Below, piece after piece: positions 9,329-19,016 of a stretch of 44,177 nt of DNA (the first letter of the stretch is position 1; each line of letters opens with the position of its first letter). The notes under the pieces were generated by a model that was not told the DNA's origin, did no database searches, and saw only the letters and a list, made by a program, of their open reading frames with translations. Source of the stretch: [Phormidium] sp. LEGE 05292 (GTDB taxonomy: Bacteria; Cyanobacteriota; Cyanobacteriia; Cyanobacteriales; Aerosakkonemataceae); the NCBI RefSeq assembly GCF_015207735.1, contig NZ_JADEWG010000046.1, positions 1-44,177 of the forward strand, given 5' to 3'. The position numbers and the translations under genes are program-made.

Positions 9329-9463
9329 ATTTATACTTTCTTTTTCGATGAACAGGGTAAAATTGATACAGGTTAAGCACTAAAGTTATTATATGTTGAA
9401 GAATGCTCGTGGGTTAGTTGCGAAGATAACAAACTATGGCAAACTAACAACTAAGTCAAACGT

Positions 9464-11359
9464 TTAATAAATTATGGGTTTTTGGTCGATCGCTTTTTCC
9501 TTACCTGCATGAATAGCATATAATTTGCGATGAGTTTCTTTCATAGCGTTAATTAATTCGGGATAAGGGCGATCGGTAACATCAACCAAACCAATATTAT
9601 AATTTTCCCCATCAAAACGTCCCGTACTTGGTTCATCTACCCATTGAAACCAATGTGTGCCAATTACTTCAGGAATTGCAGCTGCATTTTCCACATAATA
9701 ACGATAAGCAACACCCCGTTGTTTTTGGTCACGAACTTGTTTTAAACCTGCTGACATTCCTCTTCCAGGTGTGCCAAAATGAAACTCACCAATTAACAAA
9801 GGTCTTCCGCTTAAATTGGCATATTTTTGTATCTCTTCTTTCTTCAAACTGTATTCATATTTATTAATAGTGAAAACATCAAAAAAACGTCCTGCTTTTA
9901 TCATTTCATCTGGTGCATATCCGGCAAAACGAAAACCCAGAATTAAATGATTTGGATCGTATTTCCGAATCGCACTAGTGACAACTTGCAAATATTTATC
10001 GTAAGCGCGATAGAAAAACTCTTTACGTCTTTCTAGTGTATCTCCTTGCACCAAAAACTTTTGTAACTCCCGCCGAGTTGCTGTATCTGGGCCAGATAAG
10101 ATCAGATTAATAATATCTAATTCCCGTCTCGGCCAAATTGGTTCGTTACCAATAAAATATCCCAGTAAAAAAGGGTCATTTTTGCGAATTCCAGACTCTT
10201 TTGCGGCAACAGATTCGCTATTTTGCAGAAACTCTGGGGAATAAACATCAGGAAATTGCAAATATGATTGCTTTGTTTCCCATCCAGTTATCGGCAATAC
10301 ATAAGGCATTCTCTGGGCATCAGTTACCAGTTTAGTTGACCAATTTGCGATCGTATTTATTCCCCATGCTTGCATTCGGCGCACTGTTAAATCAACCCAA
10401 TCTTTCTGCCAACTTTCTCCGAAACGTCGCCAAATATTCCACTGATAAAAAGAGGTAACTGGTTGTTCTCTTTGCACTCTCACAGTTTGTGTATTTTCCG
10501 GGGGCATTGACTCAAACAAAGATTCTCTGTTAGTAATAGGTGTGCTAATTGTGGGAGTAATTACATTCACACCCGCAGAAAAAAACAAATGCCCTTCAGG
10601 ATCGACAAACCACCATTTTTCCTCAATCAATTCTACCCGGAAAAAACCTGTAGGCTTAACTTTTGTTGCACAGTAACCCCCATATTGGCAGTAATCAAAA
10701 TTACCTGGTTGTAGTTCTTTTTCCTCTGTTCTCCAAATTGCCTGTAACTCTGAAAGATTAGTGATTTTACCAGACCAATTATCCCGTATCCATTGCCCTA
10801 ATTTGTCAACGAGTGGCTGTTTTTCTAGTACTGCATCTCCCGGAGATTCCTTTGTTAATTGCATTGTGCGAATTTGTAAAGCTGGTTTCCCGATCGCTTC
10901 TGGCATCGCTATACTAATAGAATCAACTTGATTAAGTTGTAAATATGGCCCCCAATTAAACATAAAATAACCAGCACGTTGATTGTTCAACAAAGATGCC
11001 ATATCATTTCCCCGCTTAGGTGCATTGGAGAAAATTTCTAAAGGGATAGCAGCACGAATCCAACTATTTTGAAATGGATGAATGTAAGTACTAGTAACTC
11101 CCTGCGGAGTGTGCAACCGCAATAGAAAACGTTGCGGAGAAGAAGCTTTCATTTCTAAAACCAAAAACCGAAAATCCGACCAATCACTTGGCATTTTTGG
11201 TTGTAGTTCCGGCAAATTCCATTTGTATTCAGTTCTACTCTGACTGTCAAAAACTAATGTTTTCTTTTGTATTGCTATTACATTTAATGGAAAAATAAAG
11301 ATACTAATTGCTAGCCAAGTTAGGAAAAAAATAAAAGTAAATTGAAATATCTTACGCAT
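9464..11359 (-). CDS. Exported GH50 (beta-agarase-like) glycoside hydrolase
   Basis: This 631-residue protein has an N-terminal signal or anchor (about 5-30). A beta-sandwich, carbohydrate-binding-like domain (about 33-175) precedes a TIM-barrel catalytic domain (about 235-620). The barrel resembles family GH50, known mostly for beta-agarases. Catalytic candidates are Glu406 in GYFIGNEPIW (acid/base) and Glu525 in LLIGEFHFGT (nucleophile). The C-terminal run with GTHWFQWVDEPSTGRFDGEN is highly characteristic. A cyanobacterium would hardly live on agar, so the natural substrate may be its own or a neighbour's galactan-like exopolysaccharide; that is inference. It lies upstream of the orphan membrane protein on the same strand (135 bp gap). 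Confidence 0.82.
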   Translation of the reverse strand: MRKIFQFTFIFFLTWLAISIFIFPLNVIAIQKKTLVFDSQSRTEYKWNLPELQPKMPSDWSDFRFLVLEMKASSPQRFLLRLHTPQGVTSTYIHPFQNSWIRAAIPLEIFSNAPKRGNDMASLLNNQRAGYFMFNWGPYLQLNQVDSISIAMPEAIGKPALQIRTMQLTKESPGDAVLEKQPLVDKLGQWIRDNWSGKITNLSELQAIWRTEEKELQPGNFDYCQYGGYCATKVKPTGFFRVELIEEKWWFVDPEGHLFFSAGVNVITPTISTPITNRESLFESMPPENTQTVRVQREQPVTSFYQWNIWRRFGESWQKDWVDLTVRRMQAWGINTIANWSTKLVTDAQRMPYVLPITGWETKQSYLQFPDVYSPEFLQNSESVAAKESGIRKNDPFLLGYFIGNEPIWPRRELDIINLILSGPDTATRRELQKFLVQGDTLERRKEFFYRAYDKYLQVVTSAIRKYDPNHLILGFRFAGYAPDEMIKAGRFFDVFTINKYEYSLKKEEIQKYANLSGRPLLIGEFHFGTPGRGMSAGLKQVRDQKQRGVAYRYYVENAAAIPEVIGTHWFQWVDEPSTGRFDGENYNIGLVDVTDRPYPELINAMKETHRKLYAIHAGKEKAIDQKPIIY

Positions 11360-11567
11360 TGCTAAAGCTTTTATTTTGAATCTTTCAATTATAAATCACA
11401 AATATTTATCCGGCAATTAACGTTAACATACTTTTAAATAGGAAAAAATACTTTAACTCACTGCTTCATTGAACCATATTAACAAAAATTCTTTATGCTA
11501 TAATTTGATCCTGTTTGGCAGCAAACAATCATGAATTTCTCTTAAAGTGAAAATAAAGGAAAATCAA

Positions 11568-13301
11568 GTGTCTCAAACTGTTGCCACAGCTGCCCATTGC
11601 ATTAATCCTCTTTGCCCACGTCCTTATCCTCAAACTATGGGCAATAATTTTTGTAGTGTTTGTGGCGCACCATTGCGAATTTCAAACCGTTATATACCAC
11701 TCAAAAAATTAGGAGTTGGCGGATTTGCTGCGATTTACACACTTTGGGATGAAAAAACTAAAAAAGAGCGAGTATTAAAAGTTTTACTAGAAACTTCTCC
11801 CAAAGCTTTAGCATTATTTGAACAAGAAGCCACAGTTTTAGCAAGTTTACGCCACCCAGGAGTACCAAAAGTAGAACCAGATAGTTATTTTTATGTCACT
11901 TTTGGCAAGTCTCCTGAAATCGTTTTGCCCTGTTTAGTAATGGAAAAAATTTCCGGGAAAACTTTAGAAGACATTTTAGAATATCATCAATCTCAAGGTT
12001 TGCCGGAAGCATGGGTGCAAAATTGGCTCAAACAAGCTGTATATATTTTACGAGAATTACACCAACGTAAAATTATTCACCGTGATATTAAACCTGCTAA
12101 TTTAATGTTACGCGAAGGCACAGAACAAATAGTATTAATTGACTTTGGTGGGGCAAAACAAATTGGTGTAAAACAAGCTAATTTTCAGGCGAGTTCGACA
12201 AGGTTATTTTCTCCTGGATACAGTCCTCCAGAACAAATTGCTGGCGCAGTAGTTGGGCCAAATGCTGATTTTTATGCTTTAGGGATGACCTGTATTCACT
12301 TACTTACAGGTAAATATCCTTTAGATTTGGAAGACCCAAAGACGGGGGATTTACACTGGCAAAAATTCACTAATGTTAGCCCAAGTTTCGCTAATTTACT
12401 GGATGATATGATCCAGCCGAATATTCAAAAAAGACCAGCTAATGCTAATGAATTATTAAGTAGAATTAGGAGAACATCTTCTCAAACAATTACATCTGCT
12501 TTTGCTAAAGCATTATTTCAAATTATTAGCAAATTACCCGCAGATTTATTTAAATTGTCATTAGGTATTTTAGCATTTTTGGGTAAATCAATTACCCAAG
12601 CAATAGTTTTATTTTGGAAAACGATCGCACATATAACCAAAGCTTTTTTCAGTACTTTGTGGCAAATGATTTTAGGCGGAATTGGTGGTGCTTGTGGGTC
12701 AATAATTGGTTATTGGTTAGCTTACAAAACAGCTCTTGGTAAAGAATTAGACTATTTTATTTCTCAAAATTCACCTCAATTAACTGACTTTCCTATTTTC
12801 CTAAATTCAGGAATTATTTTGTTTGCTTGCGCTGGTTTAACTACTACTTGGGGCTTAATGTTAGCCGGAAAATTAAGACAACAACAACGTTATTTAATAG
12901 CGATAATAATCGGAATGAGCAGTTATATTTTAGGTTGTTTATTAGTGCAAAAAGTACCAGCAAGAACTATTTCACCAGAAGATTTAATATTAATGACCGG
13001 AGTAACAAGTGGTTTATTAACTTTGGGTTTAGGTTTACCAAGTCATCAAATAGTTTATATTTTAATTAGCGCCGTAGGTACAGCAATCACCTTTGCAGGT
13101 TTATTGGCGTTAGTTATGCAAATTGTTGTACCTTTGAATGGTGTTTTAGGAATTTATGGTAATTTTCTCGACAACTTCAATTGGACAAATTTTGCGTTTA
13201 GTATGGCATTTTTTAGTAGTATGGGAATAATTATTGGTTTTTGGTTGGGGGTCACTCACTTTTTTGTTGTACCTGTTTTACGAATGTTAGGTTGGCGTTA
13301 A
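11568..13301 (+). CDS. Membrane Ser/Thr protein kinase with zinc-ribbon N terminus
   Basis: This is a eukaryotic-type (Hanks) kinase. A four-Cys element (CINPLC then FCSVCG) precedes the kinase domain. Glycine loop GVGGFAAIY, Lys in RVLKVLLE, catalytic loop HRDIKPANLML, DFG as LIDFGGAKQ, and PPE in GYSPPEQ are all present, so it should be active. The C-terminal half has about six hydrophobic segments, so it is a membrane protein with a cytoplasmic kinase head. GTG at 11568 is preferred over an in-frame GTG at 11547 because AAGGA (11556-11560) lies 7 bases ahead. A glycerophosphodiesterase gene follows after 6 bp, implying an operon. The stimulus is unknown. Confidence 0.9.
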   Translation: MSQTVATAAHCINPLCPRPYPQTMGNNFCSVCGAPLRISNRYIPLKKLGVGGFAAIYTLWDEKTKKERVLKVLLETSPKALALFEQEATVLASLRHPGVPKVEPDSYFYVTFGKSPEIVLPCLVMEKISGKTLEDILEYHQSQGLPEAWVQNWLKQAVYILRELHQRKIIHRDIKPANLMLREGTEQIVLIDFGGAKQIGVKQANFQASSTRLFSPGYSPPEQIAGAVVGPNADFYALGMTCIHLLTGKYPLDLEDPKTGDLHWQKFTNVSPSFANLLDDMIQPNIQKRPANANELLSRIRRTSSQTITSAFAKALFQIISKLPADLFKLSLGILAFLGKSITQAIVLFWKTIAHITKAFFSTLWQMILGGIGGACGSIIGYWLAYKTALGKELDYFISQNSPQLTDFPIFLNSGIILFACAGLTTTWGLMLAGKLRQQQRYLIAIIIGMSSYILGCLLVQKVPARTISPEDLILMTGVTSGLLTLGLGLPSHQIVYILISAVGTAITFAGLLALVMQIVVPLNGVLGIYGNFLDNFNWTNFAFSMAFFSSMGIIIGFWLGVTHFFVVPVLRMLGWR

Positions 13302-13307
13302 GTAGAA

Positions 13308-14297
13308 ATGAAAAAGTATTTGCAACTTAATTCATCTTTGCCTATTATTATTGCCCATCGAGGCGCAAGCGGTTTTCGTCCAGAACATACTTTAGCTTCT
13401 TATAAATTAGCCATTACTTTAGGTGCAGATTATATTGAACCGGATTTAGTTTCCACCAAAGATGGTGTATTAATCGCACGTCACGAAAATGAAATTTCTA
13501 CTACTACTAATGTTGCTGAATATCCCGAATTTGTTAATCGTAAAACTACTAAATTAATCGATGGAAAACCAATTACAGGTTGGTTTACTGAAGACTTTAC
13601 CTTGGCAGAGATTAAAACTCTGAAAGCTAAAGAACGTTTACCTTTTCGAGATCAAAGTTTTAACAATCAATTCTCAATTCCGACTTTTCAAGAGATTATT
13701 GATTTAGTTAAACTTAAAAGTGGGGAAATTGGTCGATCGATCGGAATTTACCCAGAAACTAAACACCCAACTTATTTTGCTTCTATTGGTTTACCTTTAG
13801 AAGAACCATTAATTGAAATTCTTCATAATAATGGATATAGATCTGCTAAAGATCCGATTTATATTCAATCTTTTGAAACAGCCAATTTGCAAAAGCTGAG
13901 AAAATTAACTGATTTACCATTGATTCAATTACTAGAAAATTTCGGGCAACCTTTTGATTTAGTAATGAAAGGCGATTCGCGAACCTACAAAGACTTAACA
14001 ACACCCCAAGAATTAGCTAAAATCGCTGAATACGCTGCTGGAATCGGCCCCAATAAACAGATGATTATACCTGTGGATAAAGAGGGAAAATTACTATCTC
14101 CAACATCTTTAATTGCCGATGCTCATACTGTAGGATTACTAGTTCATCCTTACACTTTTCGGAATGAAAAGCAATATTTAGCACCTGATTACAATCAGAA
14201 TCCAGAAGCAGAATATGAGCAATTTTTTAACTTAGGTGTAGATGGAGTATTTACTGATTTTACTAATACTGCATTAATGGTAATTCAGCGAATATGA
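13308..14297 (+). CDS. Glycerophosphodiester phosphodiesterase
   Basis: This 329-residue enzyme would hydrolyse glycerophosphodiesters to glycerol-3-phosphate and an alcohol. The GDPD signature is clear: IIAHRGASGFRPEHTL with His17 and Arg18, then ADYIEPDLVSTKDG with Glu44 and Asp46 (metal ligands) and a conserved RHE with His59. The barrel extends to the end, where GVDGVFTDFTNTAL is typical. No signal peptide is seen, so it is probably cytoplasmic. It forms an apparent operon with the upstream kinase (6 bp gap). Its TGA stop overlaps a REP-like hairpin at 14296-14320. Phospholipid or phosphate recycling is likely. Confidence 0.92.
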   Translation: MKKYLQLNSSLPIIIAHRGASGFRPEHTLASYKLAITLGADYIEPDLVSTKDGVLIARHENEISTTTNVAEYPEFVNRKTTKLIDGKPITGWFTEDFTLAEIKTLKAKERLPFRDQSFNNQFSIPTFQEIIDLVKLKSGEIGRSIGIYPETKHPTYFASIGLPLEEPLIEILHNNGYRSAKDPIYIQSFETANLQKLRKLTDLPLIQLLENFGQPFDLVMKGDSRTYKDLTTPQELAKIAEYAAGIGPNKQMIIPVDKEGKLLSPTSLIADAHTVGLLVHPYTFRNEKQYLAPDYNQNPEAEYEQFFNLGVDGVFTDFTNTALMVIQRI

Positions 14298-14320
14298 ACA
14301 CTGAAGTGTTCACAACAGAC
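14296..14320 (+). repeat. Single REP-like element overlapping the GDPD stop codon
   Basis: GAACAC-TGAA-GTGTTC (14296-14311) is a 6-bp stem with a TGAA tetraloop, followed by ACAACAGAC. It matches one half of the 55-bp units at 36418-37528, with the outermost A-T pair changed to G-C, so pairing is kept. The element begins inside the TGA stop (14295-14297). Confidence 0.75.
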
Positions 14321-14333
14321 ATAAAAGTGATTT

Positions 14334-14357
14334 CCCCTCCCCGTTTACGGGGAGGGG
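14334..14357. terminator. Strong GC-rich hairpin between convergent genes
   Basis: CCCCTCCCC (14334-14342) pairs with GGGGAGGGG (14349-14357) around a 6-base loop. It lies between the GDPD gene (plus) and ftsH (minus), so it can stop transcripts from both sides, although no long T-run follows on the plus strand. Confidence 0.6.
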
Positions 14358-14376
14358 ATTAAGGGGTGGGGTTTAA

Positions 14377-16278
14377 TTAAACCGATAGCCAATCTTGCTT
14401 GAATTGAGATTCAGGTAACTGAGTATATTCAGAAACAATTTTCCGCAACTCTTCGCCATCAATTGTTTCCTTATCGATCAACAAATCGACTAAACGATCG
14501 ATCAAAGTGCGATTCTCCGCAATAATGCGTTTTGCATCGTCATAGCATTTGGACACGATCGATCTTACCTGTTCATCGACATCAGCCGCGATCGCTTCCG
14601 AATATTCCGAACGATTGGCAAAATCACGACCTAAAAACACCTCATTACCCTGATTTTCTAAAGCCAACAGACCCAAATTAGACATTCCGAAACGAGTCAC
14701 CATTTGCCTTGCTAAATTACTTACCTGTTGCAAATCGCCACCTGCACCCGTTGTAACTTCCGCATCACCGAAAATCACATCTTCCGCAGCGCGACCACCC
14801 AAAGCATCGCAAATCATCCCAACCAACTGTGACTTAGAAATTAAACCCCGTTCTTCATTGGGAGTAAACCAAGTCAAACCCAAAGCTTGACCGCGAGGAA
14901 TCAAAGTCACCTTTTCTACCGGGTCGTGACCTTTCATCAAAGTACCGACGATCGCATGACCGACTTCATGATAAGCAATTAACCGCTTCTTCTTGCTATC
15001 AACCAAAGGCGTACCTTCCATTCCTGCAACCACCCGGTCAACCGCATCGTTGATTTCCAGCATGGTAATTGCTTCTTTGCGCCGTCTAGCGGTCAAAATT
15101 GCCGCTTCATTGAGCAAATTCGCCAAATCTGCGCCTGTAAAACCGGGAGTTCTGCGTGCGATCGTTTCCAGCGACACCTCCTCTGACACCTTCTTATTCC
15201 GCGCATGAACCTTGAGGATTTCCAAACGTCCCTTCAGATCCGGTGCATCCACCATCACTTGTCGATCGAAACGTCCCGGACGCAACAAAGCAGAATCGAG
15301 CACATCAGGACGGTTAGTAGCAGCAATAATAATAATTCCCGAATTACCTTCAAACCCATCCATTTCCGTGAGTAACTGGTTTAAAGTTTGCTCCCGTTCA
15401 TCATTTCCGCCACCAATCCCAGTTCCCCGCATTCTCCCGACCGCATCAATTTCATCGATAAACACCAAACAGGGAGCATTTTCCTTCGCCTTCTTAAACA
15501 AATCGCGGACGCGGGAAGCACCCACACCCACAAACATTTCCACAAACTCCGAACCAGAAATACTGAAGAAAGGAACACCCGCTTCACCTGCGATCGCTTT
15601 TGCTAACAAAGTTTTCCCAGTTCCCGGAGGGCCAATTAATAATACACCTTTAGGAATTTTCGCACCCACAGCCGTAAACCGTTCCGGCTGTTTCAAGAAA
15701 GTTACAACTTCTTGCAGTTCCTCTTTTGCTTCCTCAATACCCGCTACATCTTCAAACTTGATTCCGGTTTTCGCTTCCATTTGGAAACGGGCACGAGACT
15801 TCCCAAAATTCATTGCTTGATTAGAAGCATTAGCCGATCGCCTTACAATCATCAACAACCCTGAAATCAACAGGATCACCAACAGTAGATTGATGACAAA
15901 GCCTAAAGCTGCACTATTATCCGTTGTTGGTTGGACAGCAAAAGGGATGTCCTTTGCTCGCAACCTTTTAATTAATTCTGGATTATCCTCAAACAAATTC
16001 ACCGTCGCTGGAGAATCCGTTTTATCCACTCCCTGCAATTCCACCCTAGCTACGCGCTGCGTCGGATCGATATCAACCTTCGTAACTTTGCCCGCATCTA
16101 TTTTCTTCAGCAACTCATTGTAACTCATCGTTTCCTGCTGGTCAGAAGAAGCTAGAACAGGAGGAACTCCTGGCAACGCACTCTGCAATAATAACCAACT
16201 AGCTGTAATCGCTCCCGTCAAAAACACATTTTTTCTAGGGTGCTGTCTACTCGACTTTTTCATCCAGGAATTTTTCAT
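14377..16278 (-). CDS. ftsH: ATP-dependent zinc metalloprotease FtsH
   Basis: This 633-residue membrane AAA protease degrades damaged or unassembled membrane proteins; in cyanobacteria FtsH hexamers remove photodamaged D1 in thylakoids. Two hydrophobic segments (about 18-42 and 124-146) bracket the exported domain. Then come Walker A GPPGTGKT (216-223), Walker B LVFIDEID, the second region of homology with RPGRFDR (333-339), and the zinc site HEVGH (437-441). Sequence across the AAA and protease domains looks closest to the FtsH2 (Slr0228) type, but cyanobacteria hold several paralogues and the exact orthologue is uncertain. An alternative start is Met6. The 282-bp upstream gap has direct and inverted ATTACCC repeats. 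Confidence 0.95.
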   Translation of the reverse strand: MKNSWMKKSSRQHPRKNVFLTGAITASWLLLQSALPGVPPVLASSDQQETMSYNELLKKIDAGKVTKVDIDPTQRVARVELQGVDKTDSPATVNLFEDNPELIKRLRAKDIPFAVQPTTDNSAALGFVINLLLVILLISGLLMIVRRSANASNQAMNFGKSRARFQMEAKTGIKFEDVAGIEEAKEELQEVVTFLKQPERFTAVGAKIPKGVLLIGPPGTGKTLLAKAIAGEAGVPFFSISGSEFVEMFVGVGASRVRDLFKKAKENAPCLVFIDEIDAVGRMRGTGIGGGNDEREQTLNQLLTEMDGFEGNSGIIIIAATNRPDVLDSALLRPGRFDRQVMVDAPDLKGRLEILKVHARNKKVSEEVSLETIARRTPGFTGADLANLLNEAAILTARRRKEAITMLEINDAVDRVVAGMEGTPLVDSKKKRLIAYHEVGHAIVGTLMKGHDPVEKVTLIPRGQALGLTWFTPNEERGLISKSQLVGMICDALGGRAAEDVIFGDAEVTTGAGGDLQQVSNLARQMVTRFGMSNLGLLALENQGNEVFLGRDFANRSEYSEAIAADVDEQVRSIVSKCYDDAKRIIAENRTLIDRLVDLLIDKETIDGEELRKIVSEYTQLPESQFKQDWLSV

Positions 16279-16303
16279 AATGCGTTAGCCCTTTTGCTGC
16301 TGT

Positions 16304-16329
16304 GATTACCCAGATTACCCAAGGGTAAT
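16304..16329. promoter_or_regulatory. Candidate operator: GATTACCCA direct repeat plus inverted copy
   Basis: GATTACCCA occurs twice in a row (16304-16312, 16313-16321), and ATTACCC (16314-16320) pairs with GGGTAAT (16323-16329). The set lies 26-51 bp upstream of ftsH in the divergent ftsH/DUF3038 gap. A regulator-binding role is inferred from arrangement only. Confidence 0.3.
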
Positions 16330-16560
16330 TTAAGAAAAGACACTTCTTTCCTCCAGTGTAGCTAAGCAGAGGTACTCCAAGGAGCCAACACTGTTTGGTT
16401 AAGGATAGGGCTTATCCGAAGCAGACGATCCCACTGTATTGGAATGGGCTGGTTCTCTGTATTTAAAACTCAAAACTTAAAACTTTCTACAATGGTGTGC
16501 GATCTTATCTAGAATGGTTTTGCTATCGAGCCAATTAGAATCCAAATACAAGCAAGCCTA

Positions 16561-17166
16561 ATGTATATAGATACCCCTACTGCTCAACCAACACCTTTAA
16601 TATTGGAAACTTTACCCGTTCCAGCTAACTTTGACGATCGCGAGTTTCCCAAACGCTCTCGGCAGCAAATAGACTTGATTTTACTGGTAATTGAAGCCTT
16701 GGATATTGGTGGTTCGGAAGCTATCCTCAGTGTGGCTAGGGAACTAGAATTGGAAGGAATAATTAAAAATCGGGTAACATTGTGGCGATTGCGCTGTACT
16801 AACCCAATGCGGCGTTACACTCAACGTCATTCTCTGAGTGTAGTCGAAGCCAAGGCATTGGTATTAATCGCCTGCAATCTAGCACGGCGGATGACAGTTC
16901 TGATCCGCCAGTTGCTACTGGCATATCAACAATTGTCCGAAAAACAATTGTCAGTAGAACATCATTTTCGACTTTCTTACTTTTTGGAGCGTTTCCGCAA
17001 ACATTTTCGCAGCCGCATGAATCCCCGACGCTCTGGAGTGTTAGCTTATAGTTCAGACGAAAAGTTGAATGAGTTAGCGATCGCCCTATTGGGACAGCTA
17101 CTTTTTTGTACAGGTACTTCTGGAATGCAACGCTTTTGGACTAGTCTGTTTGATGGGGAAATTTAA
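16561..17166 (+). CDS. DUF3038 family protein
   Basis: This 201-residue soluble protein belongs to the cyanobacterial DUF3038 family, whose function is not established. The conserved helical core is visible in the region with RQQIDLILLVIEALDIGG and the later WRLRCTNPMRRY segment, followed by VEAKALVLIACNLA. No signal peptide or membrane helix is seen. In many cyanobacteria DUF3038 and DUF4335 genes are neighbours, as here (184 bp gap), which suggests a shared role. The start ATG is directly at 16561; no strong ribosome-binding site precedes it. Confidence 0.85.
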   Translation: MYIDTPTAQPTPLILETLPVPANFDDREFPKRSRQQIDLILLVIEALDIGGSEAILSVARELELEGIIKNRVTLWRLRCTNPMRRYTQRHSLSVVEAKALVLIACNLARRMTVLIRQLLLAYQQLSEKQLSVEHHFRLSYFLERFRKHFRSRMNPRRSGVLAYSSDEKLNELAIALLGQLLFCTGTSGMQRFWTSLFDGEI

Positions 17167-17314
17167 AACGGCTAAGAGGCAAGGGAACAAAAAAAAGGGA
17201 ACGGGGAACAAATATTTCTGTTAGCTAGTCCCGGCTGATGTTGGTAGCCTATAAAAACTAACGAAAAACCCTGAAATACTAACCCCGAAAACCGATACAA
17301 ATCCCCGACTGGAG

Positions 17315-17349
17315 TGAATCTAAAATCTGAAATCTAAAATCTAAAATCC
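17315..17349 (+). repeat. AATCTAA heptamer tandem repeat
   Basis: The run GAATCTAAAATCTGAAATC and its continuation repeats an (A)AATCT(A/G)A heptamer about five times, ending 1 base before the DUF4335 start codon. This is one of several short tandem repeat types in the window's gaps. Confidence 0.6.
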
Positions 17350-17350
17350 C

Positions 17351-18922
17351 ATGACTACGATCCAACGACAGTACAGCTTGCCCAATTGCACCCTGATCTT
17401 AGAAGGGTTGAGTGAAACCACAGGCGGTATCATTCAATCAGATATGCGCCCAGTCTTGTCAATTTTAGTCAATGCCGAATGTCGTTTGGCAGGTTATACT
17501 GGGCCTTCATTAAGTGGGGGAAGAGACTTTTTTGAAAGTTTGGTGACAGCAGTTAGCAGCTACGCTCAAGAAATTTTAAGTGGTTTACCCCATCAACATC
17601 AACATTTGGAAAATGGTCATGTACCTTTGGTGCAGTTGCGGCGCAATGGGCAAAATTTACATCGGTTAATTATCCAACCACACAATTTAAATGCTTTCTC
17701 TCATAGTGCGAGTACACCTACAACTCCTACAAATCCCATTGCAATTGATTTATCTACGGTGCAATTGTTTGATTTAGTAGAAGCTGTAGATCAGTTTTTT
17801 GCTGACAGCCAAACTTTGCCTAGTTTAGGGTTGAAGTTAGCGCCAGTGGAAAAACGCTTTGCTAAGTCGGATGAAGATTTGGTGAAACAAGCTGCACCAG
17901 CTGCTTTGGGTTTGTCTAGTTTAGCACTGGCTGCGATCGCACTCTTTTTTGCCCCCATTCCTGAAGTGCAAAGACCCAGAGAACCTTTACCACAAGAGAA
18001 TTCTGGTGTTGTCTCCCCAAATTCTACTATTCCCGGACAATCTACCACCGAACCTCCCTTACCTCCCACAACCACAAATACAACTCCTCAATCTAATTTG
18101 GGCGGACAAACTACCACGCCTGTAACTTCCTCTACCACCGAAGTTCCTGCCAATTCTGCCGCAACACCCTTAGCAACACAAGTTCCACCCACTACTACTT
18201 CTAACTTGGGAACACAAACTCCCCCAGTTGCCACCCCCACACCAGAGGCAGTCCCAACTATACCGCCAAATTCCCCAGTTGCAGTGCAGTCAACTCCTGC
18301 GCCTGTTGCACCAACTGTACCGCCAACAGATTCTACAGTTGCAGTACAACCAACTCCTGCACCTGTCAGTACACCAACACCACCAACAGACTCTACAGTT
18401 GCAGTACAACCAACTCCCGCACCTGAGACATCAACTGCACCTAATTCAGTAGTGCAAACTCCTGTAGCTGTACCTACAATTCCCTCAACTGAGTCAAATG
18501 TAGGCTTGCAAACTCCTGCAACTACTTTACCTACCTCCACCCCTTCTACTTCAGGAACACAAACTCCCTTAATTACAGGAGCAACTTTAGGAAGGAATAA
18601 TGAAATTGTTGATGCAGCTTCACTGAAAATTTTGAATCGTAATCTTTACAGACAACTTCAACAAAGTAGAACAGAAATTACTAAGTTTCCTGAAGAATTA
18701 GTTTATCGGGTTGCTATGCGCCCAGACGGAACAGTAATCAACTATGAACCTCGTAATCAACCTGCACAGGAATATTTAAACCAAACTCCTCTTCCCAACG
18801 TAGGTGTTGCTAATGTTCCCACAGATTCTACTAGCGTAAATCAACAACCAGTTGCATATTTTAAGGTTGTGTTTACTCCTAAAGGTGTGTTGCAAGTTAG
18901 TCCTTGGCGAGGTTATCAGTAA
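17351..18922 (+). CDS. DUF4335 protein with a long Pro/Thr-rich linker
   Basis: This 523-residue protein starts with the DUF4335 domain (about 1-120; TIQRQYSLPNCTLILEGL is characteristic). A hydrophobic helix at about 183-203 (GLSSLALAAIALFFAP) would cross the membrane. Residues about 206-410 are a Pro/Thr/Ser/Val-rich, low-complexity linker containing 19-20-residue repeats such as STVAVQPTPAPV, presumably extracytoplasmic. A small folded-looking C-terminal domain (about 415-523) ends in VLQVSPWRGYQ. The layout suggests a cytoplasmic domain joined through the membrane to a periplasmic domain on a stalk. Function unknown; it follows the DUF3038 gene on the same strand. Confidence 0.85.
   Translation: MTTIQRQYSLPNCTLILEGLSETTGGIIQSDMRPVLSILVNAECRLAGYTGPSLSGGRDFFESLVTAVSSYAQEILSGLPHQHQHLENGHVPLVQLRRNGQNLHRLIIQPHNLNAFSHSASTPTTPTNPIAIDLSTVQLFDLVEAVDQFFADSQTLPSLGLKLAPVEKRFAKSDEDLVKQAAPAALGLSSLALAAIALFFAPIPEVQRPREPLPQENSGVVSPNSTIPGQSTTEPPLPPTTTNTTPQSNLGGQTTTPVTSSTTEVPANSAATPLATQVPPTTTSNLGTQTPPVATPTPEAVPTIPPNSPVAVQSTPAPVAPTVPPTDSTVAVQPTPAPVSTPTPPTDSTVAVQPTPAPETSTAPNSVVQTPVAVPTIPSTESNVGLQTPATTLPTSTPSTSGTQTPLITGATLGRNNEIVDAASLKILNRNLYRQLQQSRTEITKFPEELVYRVAMRPDGTVINYEPRNQPAQEYLNQTPLPNVGVANVPTDSTSVNQQPVAYFKVVFTPKGVLQVSPWRGYQ
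18242..18426 (+). repeat. Tandem 57-60-bp coding repeats in the DUF4335 linker
   Basis: Three units encode versions of PP(T/N)(D/S)S(T/P)VAVQ(P/S)TPAP. The last two share near-identical DNA over about 44 bases with a 60-bp period (around 18323 and 18383); the first (around 18262) is shorter and more diverged. Recent unit duplication is likely. Confidence 0.7.
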
Positions 18923-19016
18923 AACTACTAGACAATAGGGGTTTCTACCCTGACTGTTTATGTATTTCATCAGATAGGATGGAAAAGATTTATCATTGTT
19001 ATTTCTATTGCAACTG

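Noticed and set aside
15212-15820. Long plus-strand open frame of 202 residues opposite ftsH
   Set aside because: It is an antisense shadow of the conserved FtsH AAA domain; composition is Ser/Pro-rich as expected of such shadows.
18088-18540. Minus-strand Gly/Val-rich open frame of 150 residues
   Set aside because: Antisense of the Pro/Thr-repeat linker of the DUF4335 protein; the repeat gives a long frame on both strands.
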